Below are positions 22,355 to 33,855 of a stretch of DNA of 64,000 nucleotides, piece after piece. The notes below the pieces were generated by a model, which did no database searches, had not been told where the DNA came from, and was given only the letters and a program-made list of their open reading frames with translations. This DNA is from Rhexocercosporidium sp. MPI-PUGE-AT-0058. Taxonomy: Eukaryota > Ascomycota > Leotiomycetes > Helotiales. Position 1 is the stretch's first letter. Each line of letters starts with the position of its first letter. Both the position numbers and the translations under genes were made by a program. The stretch covers positions 744,001-808,000 of the forward strand of contig JAGTJL010000004.1 in NCBI GenBank assembly GCA_020746875.1. The letters run 5' to 3'.

Positions 22355-23133
22355 TCAGAGCCCACCAAAGAATTCCGCCGCGACATCAGCACAACATCCA
22401 TTCGCCATCAAGACATCGTTCAGCGTCGGGGTATCAAGATGGGGGAAGCGAGAAGCGAGGAGTGCGAGTTGGGTTGTTGTTGGTTGGTCGTCTGCTAATA
22501 TTTTGTAGGGCGGTGTTAATATATACACATAATGACCATTCTGGAGCTGAGATGGAAGGGCTGGGGGGTTATTTACCTGAATGGCTGAAGATCGTATTTG
22601 TTTCTAGTACATGCATGGCCGTAGGCTGGAGGTCCGTACTTGATCTGCTGGGAGACAGAGATGTTCCTGGTGTACCCCTCTCCCTCTCTTCGTCGCCCTC
22701 ACCGGGAACGGGAAAGACCTTCCTCAATATCCAAAGCATGAGAAAAATACCGGTCATGAACGCCACACCGGCAGCGAAATACGAAAGAGCCGGTAATGCC
22801 AATCCGATAAGGATATTGAGGATCGTGATATCGTCTCCTTTGCCTTTTATTTCCTCCTCCTTCTTCTCCTGGATTATTCACAGCGACGCGTATTCTTGAG
22901 TTAGAGGAGTTATTGAATGCGAGGAGGCTGTATGTGTTACCGCTGGTGCGGGGTTGAGAAGCGGTGGTGGAGCTGGAGGTGGATGTTGAGGTTGAGGTTG
23001 TGGGTAAGGGAGCGGGGTGTTCGCGGCCGTGTGATGCATTGGCTGTGTATGTTTCTAGGAGAGATTTGAGGAGGGGGGTAAGGATGCGGAGGAAGATGGG
23101 CTCGAGGATTAGGGAGGTGAGGGATTGGGACAT
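22355..23133 (-). CDS. Membrane-anchored CUE-domain protein
   Basis: Best model: exons 22941-23133, 22577-22837 and 22355-22491, 196 residues. The last junction is clean (donor gtaaat, acceptor agcag, phase 1). The first is weaker: donor gtaaca with acceptor aaag is the only choice I found that keeps the membrane segment in frame. The protein has an N-terminal amphipathic stretch (LILEPIFLRILTPLLKSLL), a Ser/Thr-rich linker, a strong hydrophobic helix (LALPALSYFAAGVAFMTGIF), a polar linker, and a C-terminal CUE-like module LLASRFPHLDTPTLNDVLM ... ADVAAEFFGGL. CUE domains bind ubiquitin; with a membrane anchor this recalls yeast Cue1 at the ER, but there is no Ubc7-binding region after the CUE. 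The role is inferred only. Confidence 0.6.
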
Positions 23134-23509
23134 TGTGATTATAGTTCGACGTGGTTTGGGGGAACAAGGCTGGTGGATTGATCGATTGTTGGGTTGACGA
23201 GGGAGAAAATTGGGATGAGATGGGATGGAGAGATTGGGGGTCGGTGGAGAGATAAGAGATAGACAGCGAGATAGTTGTGCAACGCAGAGCCTTGCTCAGG
23301 CGAGGCAGATTTGTTCTTCCACTGTAGTGTGGTGGTGGTGGCTTGCTGGGCAGGTTTATTTGAGGATCAGTCTGGCAGCCTCGTAACTCAACTGTACGGA
23401 GTGAAGCGAGTTCGGGTATGTGAACTTCGGAAATTCATAGGTCTATAATCTATGTCCACCAAAACTGTGCTAATTGACATCTTCAGTACTATTCAGGTAT
23501 CGTTATCTT
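23134..23509. other. Intergenic
   Basis: Promoter of the CUE gene and 3' flank of the histidine phosphatase gene. It has a TGG-rich simple stretch near 23325-23340; nothing else is recognised. Confidence 0.4.
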
Positions 23510-24695
23510 TCATGCTGTTGGAGCAGGCGGTGGTTTAGAACAAGTTGAGATTGTCTCCCATGGAGCATCCTTCCTTGGAGGTGCAGTGCCAGAGACTTTC
23601 TCTGCCTTGACGAGGACAGGAATTGCCTGTCCTGTTCCCAGCCCGAACGCTCTGTGTCCAAGAACTATCCAGAATTAGCCCTTCATCTCTCGATGCTTCA
23701 ATCTTAACAAGCGTCACTCACCTCTCAACATCGAGGCTATCTGTCCCGAATGAGTGGAGATACTGATATAAGTGCTCTTGTCCGTTGCGAACAAGTCCTC
23801 AACAGCGCTCAACGTCCTCTGATCAATCGCCTCATTCGTCTCTCTGAGTGTAGCACTCCACAGAGGATCATCCTCCGCAAAGCCCTCTTCGAAAGGCCAG
23901 TCCGGATAATGGCTACGAATAACCGACTTGCTACTCCTCCTGTCGCATGTATGCACACCGATTACTTCTCTGATCGATTCTTTAATCGTCGGCACGAAGG
24001 GATGTTCTTTGGGAAGATCGAGTCCGGAGAATGTGATATTAGCTGTAGCCATGCAGCGGAGGAGGGGACTTGTGTAGTAGGATTCTGGGGTGGGCATTTT
24101 CTGGTCTTTGATCTGCGTACGCCAGAAGGAATTGGCTTTTTGAGCTTGCCCTTCTCCGACAGGTGTAAGGAGAGCGTCGACCCATGTGCTGGTTTCGTTG
24201 CCGTCTTGGAGAGACCAGTAGCACTGTATGATATTAGGATAAGCGGGAAGAGGGCTGTATGAATACTGACATCCCATGCTTCGGTGCCGTAGAATGCTTC
24301 AGCGAGATTATGGTATCCTTCACCATGGCGACCAACTAAATGTGTTAATGAATATCTCGGATCGGTGAGGAAAGCTTACGATAAAGAAGTTTGTAAGTGA
24401 CTTTGGAACTGCTGTCGTGATTCAATTTCGACACTTCCCGAGCAAAGCGCTGCCATTGTGTCAACTTGCTGTTGGCACTTAGATCCGCATCTGCAGGATA
24501 GCTTCGGTCTTTCAACCCGAAGTTGGAGGTTGTCTGGAATGTGTTAGGCTTATAAAAAGCTTGCTAATAGGGGGGACGTACGAAATCGAAAGTCTTGGGA
24601 TCCGTAGCTTCATCATCTTGAAGAAAGTACCCCGTGACAGTACTGTACTTGGTGTACTCTTCTGAGGGAGCAGGTGTTTCTCCCATCATGATCAT
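23510..24695 (-). CDS. Histidine phosphatase superfamily (phosphoglycerate mutase-like) protein
   Basis: Five exons: 24582-24695, 24533-24380, 24335-24271, 24223-23722 and 23649-23510, all in frame, encoding 324 residues. The catalytic loop GRHGEGYHN (about 91-99) supplies the phospho-accepting His, and STHSGQI near 270 the second catalytic His. YYTSPLLRCMATANI is the usual SPxxR segment. Spliced ends read KLLYLGRHGEG and ASMLRAFGLGTG. This matches the yeast Pmu1-like group of phosphomutase-related phosphatases; the substrate is unclear. I start at the ATG at 24695, but the frame is open upstream for about 25 codons and encodes LILPSAFLLVATVIIAFM, a signal-anchor-like helix. A further 5' exon could therefore make this a membrane or secreted enzyme. 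Confidence 0.85.
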
Positions 24696-24769
24696 AAAAG
24701 CTATGATAACTGTGGCTACTAGCAGAAATGCACTTGGGAGTATAAGCTTGTGTCCCGCGATGCTGAGGT

Positions 24770-26138
24770 CGAGGCTTACATGAAAGAATTCAGACTACAC
24801 AAATTTCGTCTTCTTCCGAGCATATGCGCGTGTGGGTTCGATCTGATACTTTCTACTTTTTGGGGCATGAGCATCAACAAGCCATAATTTAAGTGGATCG
24901 ATCGAGTTACTGTCAATTTGGTGGGTTGGTTGGGTTGACCTTCCCATGCAAGCAGCCGGCGTACCGTACGAATCGAAGCCGTGGATCGAGATCAGGGGCC
25001 GTGAGGCTGAAGGGACGGAACACACCGGCTCAGAGAGATATGGGGGCGATCAGTAGAGTACGAACCTTGGAAAACTTTGCAAGGGCCGGAACGATGAAAG
25101 ACGAGGCTGAAGGTTGGAAAACGAGGTAACCCGAAAGAGACGGGAGGTTGAAGTGTGAATCACGTGGCGGGATTATCTTGTGTCAGATCTGCTTACTCAC
25201 CCCCGATTCGAGCTCTACTCTGTTGCAGTGGGTGGAGCTTCAGCCACAATGATGTAATGATTTCTAGATGCTTGGCATTACCCCACAAAGGGCAAGGTGA
25301 AGTGGGCCGGCCACTTGACGACGATCAGGTCTGCCAGCTTGACAAGAAATGAAGTCCGGTACGGATGTTGCATTGTGGCTCAACAGGACAAAGGAGACTC
25401 GAGGTGTTTGATCTCTGAATGGAGACATCGACGTCATTGCGATTGTGAATGATAAATGGATGGACAGTTGAGTGGATGGATGGATGAAAACAACAACAGC
25501 CTCGGTTTGAAGCTTGGAAGCTGAGCTGAGCTCTGCCGCCTTGGATGGTGAGACCTGCAACTTGCATGGCGAAGGGGGAAACGCGATCCATCGATCACTA
25601 TGAAAAGCGAATGCATGGGTCCAGGCATGAATCGACCGCCACTGCCACTTGCTTGTCGTGATCCTTGCTCTGCCTTGGAAATGGGGAGAACTGGAATGAA
25701 ATGAATGAAAAAAGAGCGCAAAGCATTAGTTGCACTTGCAATTGCACCAAATCTGCACCAACCTAAGCCAAGTAAGGTGGAAAACGTTGCCCCAGCCAGA
25801 TTCGAAGCAAGTCCATGTCCAGTCCATGTCCATGTCCAGCTCTCATGTTCCTCCTGACAGTCACGTCATACCCCTCAGTGTAGTCCAGTCCAGCCAGTCC
25901 AGCCAATCCAGCCACACCAACCCCCCTGCCACCTGCCGGAACTCACCCTTCCTCAACCCCCAGCTAGACCCGTGCCTGCCCTCCCCTCGCCCTCTCCCTT
26001 AAAACCCTTTGTCTGCTGCACCTCTTCTCTTCCTTTCATACTTCTTTCCTTCATCAACACCTTCACACAGTGGCATCAATCCAACTACTCGAAGACCCTC
26101 CAATCAACCTTTTCAATCAACACCACACTTTGCCCATC
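24770..26138. other. Long divergent intergenic region
   Basis: About 1.4 kb between divergent genes. Between 25805 and 25917 there are tandem variants of gtccatgtcc and gtccagccagtccag, a short microsatellite-like region. Just upstream of the 26139 ATG is a CT-rich leader typical of strongly expressed fungal genes. Minus-strand frames at 24795-25025 and 25264-25721 lack family resemblance. Confidence 0.5.
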
Positions 26139-26976
26139 ATGTCTCTCCACTGTACGTATCTACCTACCTCTCTCAAGCTTTAAGCGGTGACGACATCCAT
26201 TGTTTGTTTTTGTCCTGGCTTCATTGATTGGTGTCTGGAGCTGCAATTGGAATCTGAGCTTAGGATGAGCTCAATCTACCCTTTTCAGCTTGAGACCAAC
26301 TCAGTATTGAGTTCCTCACAGCTCCACTATACTATTCTCTACACCTTTTTCAACCATGATCACGTTGTTAATGCTCTCGACTGACCTCTTCCCCGCACAG
26401 ATCTCCCACCTGTCAAGCCATCCGCCATTGCCCTCGGCACCATCTTCAACCACGCTGCCTCCCTCGCTGTTCTCGGCCCAGTCTTCGGTGATACTTACCA
26501 CCGTGCCCAGGCTGCCAACTCAAAAGAGGAGTTTGTCAAGTCAAAGGAGGCCGCCTCCGCCGCTGCCGCTTATGGAACTTCCCTCGTCGGTAGCGCCATC
26601 CAGTCATATGGTGTTGGTGCTTTGATCAATGCTACTGGTACTCTCTCCTACAAGGGCGCCGCCTATTTGGGATCTTTGATCTTCATGGCCAGCTCTGCTC
26701 CTTCGGTACGTCCAAATTTGAACGATGCGGGACCCCGGCATTCGCGTCAGCACAACGCTTCTGCTGTATCATGTACTAACAGTTGCTAGTTCATCGCCCA
26801 GATCTTCACCGAGAAGCGTCCTCTTGATACAGTTGCTGTTGGTGCCGTTGCCCGCAGTAAGTTACTTGAATATCGCCGCGACACAATCACCAGCTAACAC
26901 ATGGGTAGTTTTCGAGACAGTTGGTCTTTCGCTCTTCCTCACATGGTGGGGAACCCACACCAACCCATTCGAGTAA
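26139..26976 (+). CDS. DUF1761-family membrane protein
   Basis: Four exons: 26139-26151, 26401-26705, 26790-26856 and 26909-26976, encoding 150 residues. The first exon encodes only MSLH plus one base. It is followed by a 249-base intron, long for this genome, and the frame continues as YLPPVKPSAIALG. The protein carries several hydrophobic segments (SAIALGTIFNHAASLAVLG, YGVGALINATGTLSYKGAAY, LGSLIFMASSAPSFIAQIF, GLSLFLTWWG), matching the small four-helix fungal DUF1761 family. Function is unknown. Codons are strongly C-ending (GCC, CTC, AAG), and the CT-rich leader plus long first intron suggest high expression. The tiny first exon is easily missed. Confidence 0.82.
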
Positions 26977-28430
26977 ATTCATAATCTTTGATGGTTTGGG
27001 ATGTAGGAATGAACGGAAGGAAGGAAAGATAGAAGGGTAGTCATAATTGACTGTGTATCAACTCAAATCTAATCAGCCAGTGACGTAGCGGTGTGCTAGT
27101 TACTTGCCCTGGACATCAATGGTTTATGAACAAATACTTGGAAGCATGTTTTATTCCATGGATCTACTTCATATTTTTACGACTCGTGCTTCCTCATCCC
27201 GACCGGAATGTCTCCAGTACTGTCAAGTTTGACCCGGACATTGGAAAACGAAGAAAGCTTTTCTTTTGCTAAGTAGCACTTCTATTTTAAATTGTCATAC
27301 ATTAGTACAGACACTTGAACATTCGCTTCAAGTAGTAGTCCATTACACATACCTCCTCTCACCTCCCCTCTTAACAGAGTTTCTGAATTGTTTGCATACC
27401 ATTCTTTATGAACACATGTATTGCTTTATGATGGGGAAAAAAGTAAGTGATGTGGGATTGGAAGTAGGTACTATTACTTACCTAGGCGATCCTAGAAGGA
27501 GAAGGAGAAGAAGAAGACGAGGAAGAGGCCTCGTAAACAAAGCCGACAATCAGGTGTTGTAACCTGGCAACCAGGGGTATAAGCCTCTTAAATCAACAGA
27601 GTAGTGTCTCCAGAGCGCACTGACTTTTCTCGCACTGTGAAGGTGGTGCACACCGGTCATACTTTCATATAGCCGCCCCAGCTGCTGAGGGTCTAGCACA
27701 ACTTGAGAGTGAGCTTGTCAGCTCAGCTCAGCTTCAAAGGTATGCTGTGGAGAATTTGTGTTCAGATGGCTTTGACAGTTATTTTAGTTTGTATATCGCT
27801 TGGTTTATATCGTCTGGATTGCATCTTGTCACTTGTTTGAATCTACTTTGGGGCTTGTACATTAGATCATGGAATGACTTGGAGCAATATTCACGGGAAA
27901 TAATTATGTTTTGGCAGTGCACCATCGCATTGCATAAGGATTTCTGAAGATTGAGCAGAGGTGGTAATGTTTGTCTCACCCTCTTGGACAGAACATGGGG
28001 TTGGACCAACCAAAACAAAACCCTCAGATTCTCATGTTCTGCCCAAGACTGCGGGGGAAATATTACCCCCAGTACCTCCGTGAGATATAATTTGAATAAC
28101 AACGCGTGTGGGAAACGTTATAATTGAGATAGCTTCTTCTCATGGTCAAAGGCATAGCGATTTTGAAAGAGGGCGAAGAGTACTATTTGGGCTGAATTTT
28201 CTGTAATTGTGGGATCCCCCAATCAGTGTTTTAGTATCCAATGGTACGTGGGGCCAGGGGTGGGATGTTTAGCGCTGCGCGTGAAAGGTTTCGCGCTTAC
28301 GCGAACATCTACTGGGTAGCTAAAGGTTCCCGATTTTGACAAATGCGCATCTCCAAAGTACTTGGAATATTTCGTCACGTTTAAAAATTACTACACTTCC
28401 CTTATTCTGAGTTGGTTCGATAAACATTTC
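26977..28430. other. Gene-poor intergenic region
   Basis: About 1.45 kb with no supported gene. A purine-rich GAAGGA/GAAGAA tract lies at 27490-27530. From about 27800 onward the sequence becomes AT-rich and stop-dense, leading into the relic block. Confidence 0.45.
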
Positions 28431-28469
28431 GTGAAGATTTAGAGTCTTGCAAATGTTGATTTAAGTAGT

Positions 28470-29940
28470 CTCTCGTGCCGCCACAACTTGAAAGTGTGCA
28501 ACACAAAGTTCTCCTTGCAGGGAAATACCTCAACGTTGTCCGCGAATGTGGGGGAATTGACATCGGTCAAGCTATCAGTAATGTCCCCACTACCTTCGAC
28601 GACCCTCGATTGTTCGATAATATCAATCACGCATACGTCTACGCAAACAAATCTCTGTTGAACTTGTTGCTAACAACATATGCCTTGCCTGCGCGATTGC
28701 ATTCGATGAAACACTATTTCTTTCTCAGCCAGTCTGACTTTCTGTCGCATTTCCTTGATTTAGCATCACCAGAGCTTCGCAAACCCGCGGACAAGGTTAG
28801 CACAAGTAAATTGCAAGCTTTGCTTGATCTGGTCCTTCCTGCTTAAGATCCCTTCAAGGAGAACATCAAAGTGGAGATGAACAAGATCAATTTGATTGAT
28901 TGTTTAACGCGAGTCATTAACATATCTGGCATTGAGGATGGAGAAGCGCTGTCAAATCCACCTGATCCGCCTGTTGAAAGTGATAAAGGCCCTATTGGCT
29001 TCACTTCTTTGCAATTCGATTGCATCGTTCCTTTCCCAGCCTCGCTTGTCATCAGTGGGAAGACTGTTTGTAAGTGACTACCCACCACTACCCTTTCTAC
29101 TTGCTATTCCTAAAACAACGCTGACTCCGGCATTTCTACTATTAGGGAGATACCAGGCTTTGTCTCGATACCTCTTTCACTGCGACATTTGGAGCAACAG
29201 CTGGTTGCCAACTGGCAAACACTGAACAAAGCTTCTAGCTGGGCTCATAAAAGTTTAAATAAGGAGATTGAGCTTTGTAAGCGGCGTGCTTTTGCCTTGC
29301 GCGCTCGCATGCTAGTGTACGTACAGCAACTTCTATATTTCTGCACTTCCGAAGTCATTGAACCGAATTGGCAATGCTTCATGGAGAAGCTCAAGGACGG
29401 CTCTACATCAACTGTTGGTACAGTAGATGAGTTGATGCAAACCCATGTTGACTTCCTCGATACATGTCTGAAAGAGTGCATGCTTACCAATGCCCGACTC
29501 TTGAGGGTATGTTTCCTCTCTCAAGGCAGATATAATCGCAACGACGCGCTCGCTAATCTTTTGGAGTAGAGACATGCTAAACTCATGCAAACATGCTCCA
29601 TGTTCTCTAGCTTCACCTCGTGGCTTTCTCGCGAGCTAGAGTCTAACGACCCAGACCTTTTAGGCAGCACCAAACCATCTAGCATGCATCATCAACAATG
29701 GGCGCGGTTTCAGAGCGAGAAAAGCCAATCCTTGATAAGACCCACGAGCTTGGACATCCCCGCACCTCAACTTGAGAAAATGGTCTCAAACTTGAATAAG
29801 TTCGAGCTAAACTTCGCGAGACACATGCATATATTGCTTGATGAATTGAATCATTTCGCGGCCACGGAAACGGTGGTTCTATTAGGTCTTTGTGCTAGAC
29901 TTAGTGATATTCACCAGGGCACGGAGTTTAGGGGGCCCGA
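28470..29940 (+). pseudogene. Decayed C-terminal half of gamma-tubulin complex component 2 (Spc97/GCP2)
   Basis: Conserved GCP2 signatures appear in order: LLAGKYLNVVRECGG, ALPARLHSMKHYFFL, DPFKENIKVEMN, LRARMLVYVQQLLYF, HVDFLDTCLKECMLTN and KLMQTCSMF, then a degenerate C-terminus. This is the C-terminal GCP module that contacts gamma-tubulin. It cannot be functional. It starts abruptly with no N-terminal half, has an in-frame TAA at 28844-28846 just before DPFK, and shows a one-base frameshift near 29180 (LSRYLFH then LRHLEQQLVANW in the next frame). Two intron-like gaps remain at 29070-29145 (gtaagt...ttag) and 29507-29569 (gtatgt...tag) with coding on both sides in register, so the copy arose from genomic DNA and not from a reverse transcript. 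An intact parent gene is not in this window. Confidence 0.85.
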
Positions 29941-29949
29941 GCCGAAGAC

Positions 29950-31190
29950 TAACGAGGGTTTGGATTCGTGAGGCTGGACTTGAAGAAACTGGAAAACTAG
30001 GGACATTGAGAGTCAAGCGTCCGGATTTCAGCGAGACAGTCGAATTTTCACATGATGTATGGGAAAGAAACGTTTGGCAGTGTATCAAGATTGGTAGGAG
30101 TTCCTTCGTCCCTTGTGTAGAGTGGCACAGGCTGGCAAAGACTTGGGAATTGAGGAATGCATTGCGACCTACACCACCGAACAAGGTTAGCTTTCCGAAC
30201 TAAGACAACATAATCGTGACTTCACATTCGAGTCATACGCGAGGCGACTTAAGCCATCAGACATCGACATGAAGCGCCGAAGTGCCCAGAAAGTGCAAAG
30301 CACGCTTCGCCTAGTCAACAATCAAGCAGCCAAAGGAAAGGACAACGAACATCACATGGAAAACTAGCCGCTATCAGATACGTTTATGAGGGACACTTAC
30401 AGATTATGGATGTCAAGGATATGCTTCCAAAGTTCATGCAAACCAGCAACGATGGTGCATCCTTCAATTACGCTAGGCAAGTCCTCAACGCCAAGGGGTA
30501 GCCCGTTGGCAAGATGATTCACATAGGTATTGCATTCTTGATGTAAATGAAGCCCTCCTTTTTAGCACATCGCTCGCGAACTAACCTGCTGTAGCTTTAA
30601 CATGGGCCGCCGAGAATTCTAGGGTGACCCTCTTCTACGATTTAAGATACCTTCCGATCACATGAAGTTCATCGGCAAGGTTATGAATCCGAATCAGATC
30701 ATCGTGCCAGCATTTCTGCAGCGATTGCTACCTGAAATGAACCTTCCATTTCTATACGGAAACTCGAGGTGGTCGATGATGCGCCGCGATCAATTCGATG
30801 ATAACCTGAACGGCCTCAAAACACACCTGAAGACGAACCTAGACCTGAAGTGCAAGTACCTTTGAGATTATCTTTTTCAAGGGATAATGCATCACCGAGT
30901 TGATGACCTCGAAGACAGCTATAATGAATTGCAATCATGGGTGAGTCAAGATTGCAAACCAGAACCCGGTAATTCTGACTGTTTCTAGGCAGCAGGCAGG
31001 ATCCCCTCAGCGATGAATCGTCGTTACGTCCTTTAACACTGTAACAGCATGACTCGGTGGCCCGTTGACGAGATTCCTCGCTTTGCCAGAACGCCTTTCT
31101 GGAGGGATGGGAAAGTCAAGTCGACGCGGTCGAAGTGGAGGATAATGATGACGATGATGTGGAGGAAAATAGGACGTAGCCGATGGCCTG
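29950..31190 (+). pseudogene. Unidentified decayed protein-coding relic
   Basis: Coding-like stretches follow the GCP2 relic on the same strand but change frame and are cut by stops: KLGTLRVKRPDFSETVEF and VWQCIKIGRSSFVPCVEWH (about 29995-30140), LSELRQHNRDFTFESYARR (30190-30250, after a TAG), IRYVYEGHLQIMDVKDMLPK (about 30375-30435), ALTWAAENSRVTLFYDLRY (30596-30655) and IIVPAFLQRLLPEMNLPFLY (30697-30760). Their spacing and direction suggest one former gene of at least 350 residues. I do not recognise the family. It may have been carried in with the GCP2 fragment by one segmental duplication. Confidence 0.5.
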
Positions 31191-32110
31191 GTTGCTAGAA
31201 CACCTAACCTAGCTCAGCCATTTACGCAAATCCAATACACTTTCCCCATTTGTGGGTGTTTGTGAAGAGAAATTTAGATTCGTTCATTTATTTCACTCTC
31301 AGACAGTCGCCGTTTCCGACCTTCATATTATTAGCTCGACACAGTTCAGAGTAATCTCGTATCAAACTTACAATAGTTGGAAAATTTAAGGCTTCTGGAT
31401 TCGTCCTTCATAAAACGATAGATCAGACGCTCGGCGCGGTAGCGATAGCGTTCCTTTGCTTGAATGTCTTGAGCTAAATATGGTAATTCATTAGGAAATG
31501 ATCGGTCTCGCTGTCAGAAGTTCCTGTATCGGATTCAATCACTTTCAAAACACCTATTAGTTCTTTAGCAAATACTACAAAATGCTCCTCTTAACGATAG
31601 ACTATAGTATATAGTGAAGGGTTTACTCTGGAAGCTACACGAACTCTTAACTTATCATAGGCTGTCTTCAATGCATAGTAACAGCTGTTGGCTTCTTTAA
31701 CGCAATGTGGCTTGGATATCACGCCGAGTCTTAACAATAGATAGGTGGCTGTTGCCGAAGTTTCCACTGGTTTTAAGATTCGGAAAGAAATCAGTGGCAT
31801 ATGAATTTAGCAGAACAGGCGGGGGAAAGATAACCAATCCTCGAATAACAGTTGGCACTTAGCTACTCCGTAAAAAGGTTCATAAAGACCCGAGGTAAAT
31901 GGACCTTTGATTGAGGTGAGGGGAAAGCTGAGCAACCACTGCTTCGCACAAAGTGAGGACACCTGGTGGGTATTATTACTTACTTCCAGGGTTGAGAGCA
32001 GCTCCCAAAACATGTATACTAGCATTCCCACGAAATACGGGCACATTCAGATGACATCGGTTCCCGGCATAGCTTCCCGTGTAGCTTCCCATAATGTCCC
32101 ACTCAGTCTG
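31191..32110. other. Gene-poor AT-rich stretch
   Basis: Stop-dense in all frames, with short frames only. No repeat or transposon end was recognised. Confidence 0.4.
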
Positions 32111-32123
32111 TAAAACCGTCATT

Positions 32124-32880
32124 ATGGCAGATCGTACCGATAACGATATCACATATCACAAGAATACCACTCGAGAAAGCATGGAGGAATTCACGCGGAG
32201 AAGGGAATCCTCCCAGCAGCGAAGGGTGAAAATTGAGAACGAACCCAAGTACCCAATTATTGAGTAAGGAAGTAACAGTCGGGTTGAAGCTATGAAGGAA
32301 ACTTGAGAAGATTTACGGTTCAAGTTGACGCGGAGTTGAGACTGCTGTGGAGTCTGTGGTGGTCAACTTTTCGGAGCACTGTGGGACTACTGCAATAGCT
32401 ACACTCTGCGTGAAATAGACAATCTTATGTAGTATTTATGAGAAACTGCAGGCTCCTGGTAGATCCGGCAAGAGGGAAAGGGTGTAAAAGTTGAGAGTGA
32501 AGAAATCTTGCTGGCGAAGGGGATCGATGTCGTTGAGCTATCGAAAGATCAACTACAGGAGATACAGACAAGGCTCCGAGCTAAGGTATGTACAGTTTTG
32601 CTTTGAGACGTTGGATATGCCTCCTTCATGTGGCCTTTGAGACAAGATGGGATTGGATAGGATACTGCTTTTGCTTCTACTGATTTGGGTAGCGGTCCTT
32701 CAAATGAGAGAACTGAACGATGGGCAGCAGGCTTCTGCAAGGAACTATCCTGGGAGCGAATTTGACCTGTATAGAGAGGCAAACAAAGATGGCCGAGAAC
32801 ATCTATGCGGAAGAAACCGAGAAACAAAAAGACGCTCAAGAGGCTCAACATCCTGAAATAGCCGAAAATACCATTTAGTA
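32124..32880 (+). pseudogene. Possible small gene or relic with coding-like segments
   Basis: From an ATG at 32124 a frame encodes a charged peptide (MADRTDNDITYHKNTTRES...), ending at a possible donor near 32263. A second coding-like stretch at about 32490-32586 encodes EEILLAKGIDVVELSKDQL followed by a gtatgt donor, and a third at about 32790-32878 encodes MAENIYAEETEKQKDAQ. I could not join them into one frame. This may be a short multi-exon gene or a relic; no family was recognised. Confidence 0.25.
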
Positions 32881-32967
32881 GAAAGGATCTATGGCACCCA
32901 TGACACCCAGGCCTTTTGAACTCCACACATGCATGAAATCCCAGCAGTTCTCCAAGCGCTTACCGCC

Positions 32968-33855
32968 TCACTTATGGCTCTCATCCCTCTCCACCAAATC
33001 CCCAACACCCAATCCACGACCCACTCTAACCTTCCGCTTCTTGCCCCCCTTCGACGCCTCTTTGTTGCCATCTAGCAAGACCAAATCACTCTCCTTGCCC
33101 ATCTCGCCCACAGGCTCTCCCTCGTCAAGCTCCTTGTCCATCTCATCGACAAGCTCCTCGCGCAAAGTTCCTAGGTCGAGCTTCATGCTGAATGCGTCCT
33201 CGCCGTCGGCGTAGTACTTGGATTCTGTCTTCTCCATCTGGAACTCGAGGGTATCGCGATAGAGGTGCAGAGCGGCTTTGTTGGAGACGCGAACGTGGAG
33301 GGAGACGTATTGTGCTTGGAAGGTTTCGACCATGGCTCGTTCTACAGATGTGTTAGCTTCACTTTACAATGCCTCCAGATCTCCAATTGCCCAATGCCCA
33401 TGCTCCAGAGAGATATACAGCACTATGTATGGGAGAGGTTTCAAAGATAGACGTACGTGATTGCCTCATCAACTTCTCAGCTATGCCCAACCGTCTATGT
33501 GTTCGCATGACGCTCAAGCTGGTGATGTGACCATGCTGAACTCCATCGGGGGGGTCCTCCTCCATCTTCGCCAGAACGTATCCTACGATGCGGGGGTAGT
33601 CATAGGGAGACTTCTGGGGGCGGGAGACATCGACGGCGACATAGGAGAGCTGGGGCCAGGAGAGGGCATGATAGAGGTAGTACTTCATGAAGTAGCTAGG
33701 TATGCTGTTAGCTACTGCATTTTTAAGCGGAGAGACGAGACAGAAATGGAGCAGCTGTTCAACGGAAGGAGATGTACATACTTCTCGGGCAGATTGGTGA
33801 TGTTTGCATGTTGTACATGCGGTATGTCCGAAGACCGCAGCAATCGGATATCCAT
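32968..33855 (-). CDS. NAA10: N-terminal acetyltransferase A catalytic subunit NAA10/Ard1
   Basis: Three exons: 33782-33855, 33457-33695 and 32968-33341, giving 228 residues with clean splice signals. The start [19 protein letters not shown] and the spliced [19 protein letters not shown] are the hallmark N-terminus of Naa10. [19 protein letters not shown] and the acetyl-CoA loop [13 protein letters not shown] form the GNAT core, and [20 protein letters not shown] follows. Naa10 pairs with Naa15 on the ribosome to acetylate nascent Ser/Ala/Thr/Gly N-termini after Met removal. The C-terminal tail of about 70 residues is acidic, then basic ([12 protein letters not shown]), and is longer than in yeast. 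Acetyl-CoA-binding residues appear intact. Confidence 0.95.
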
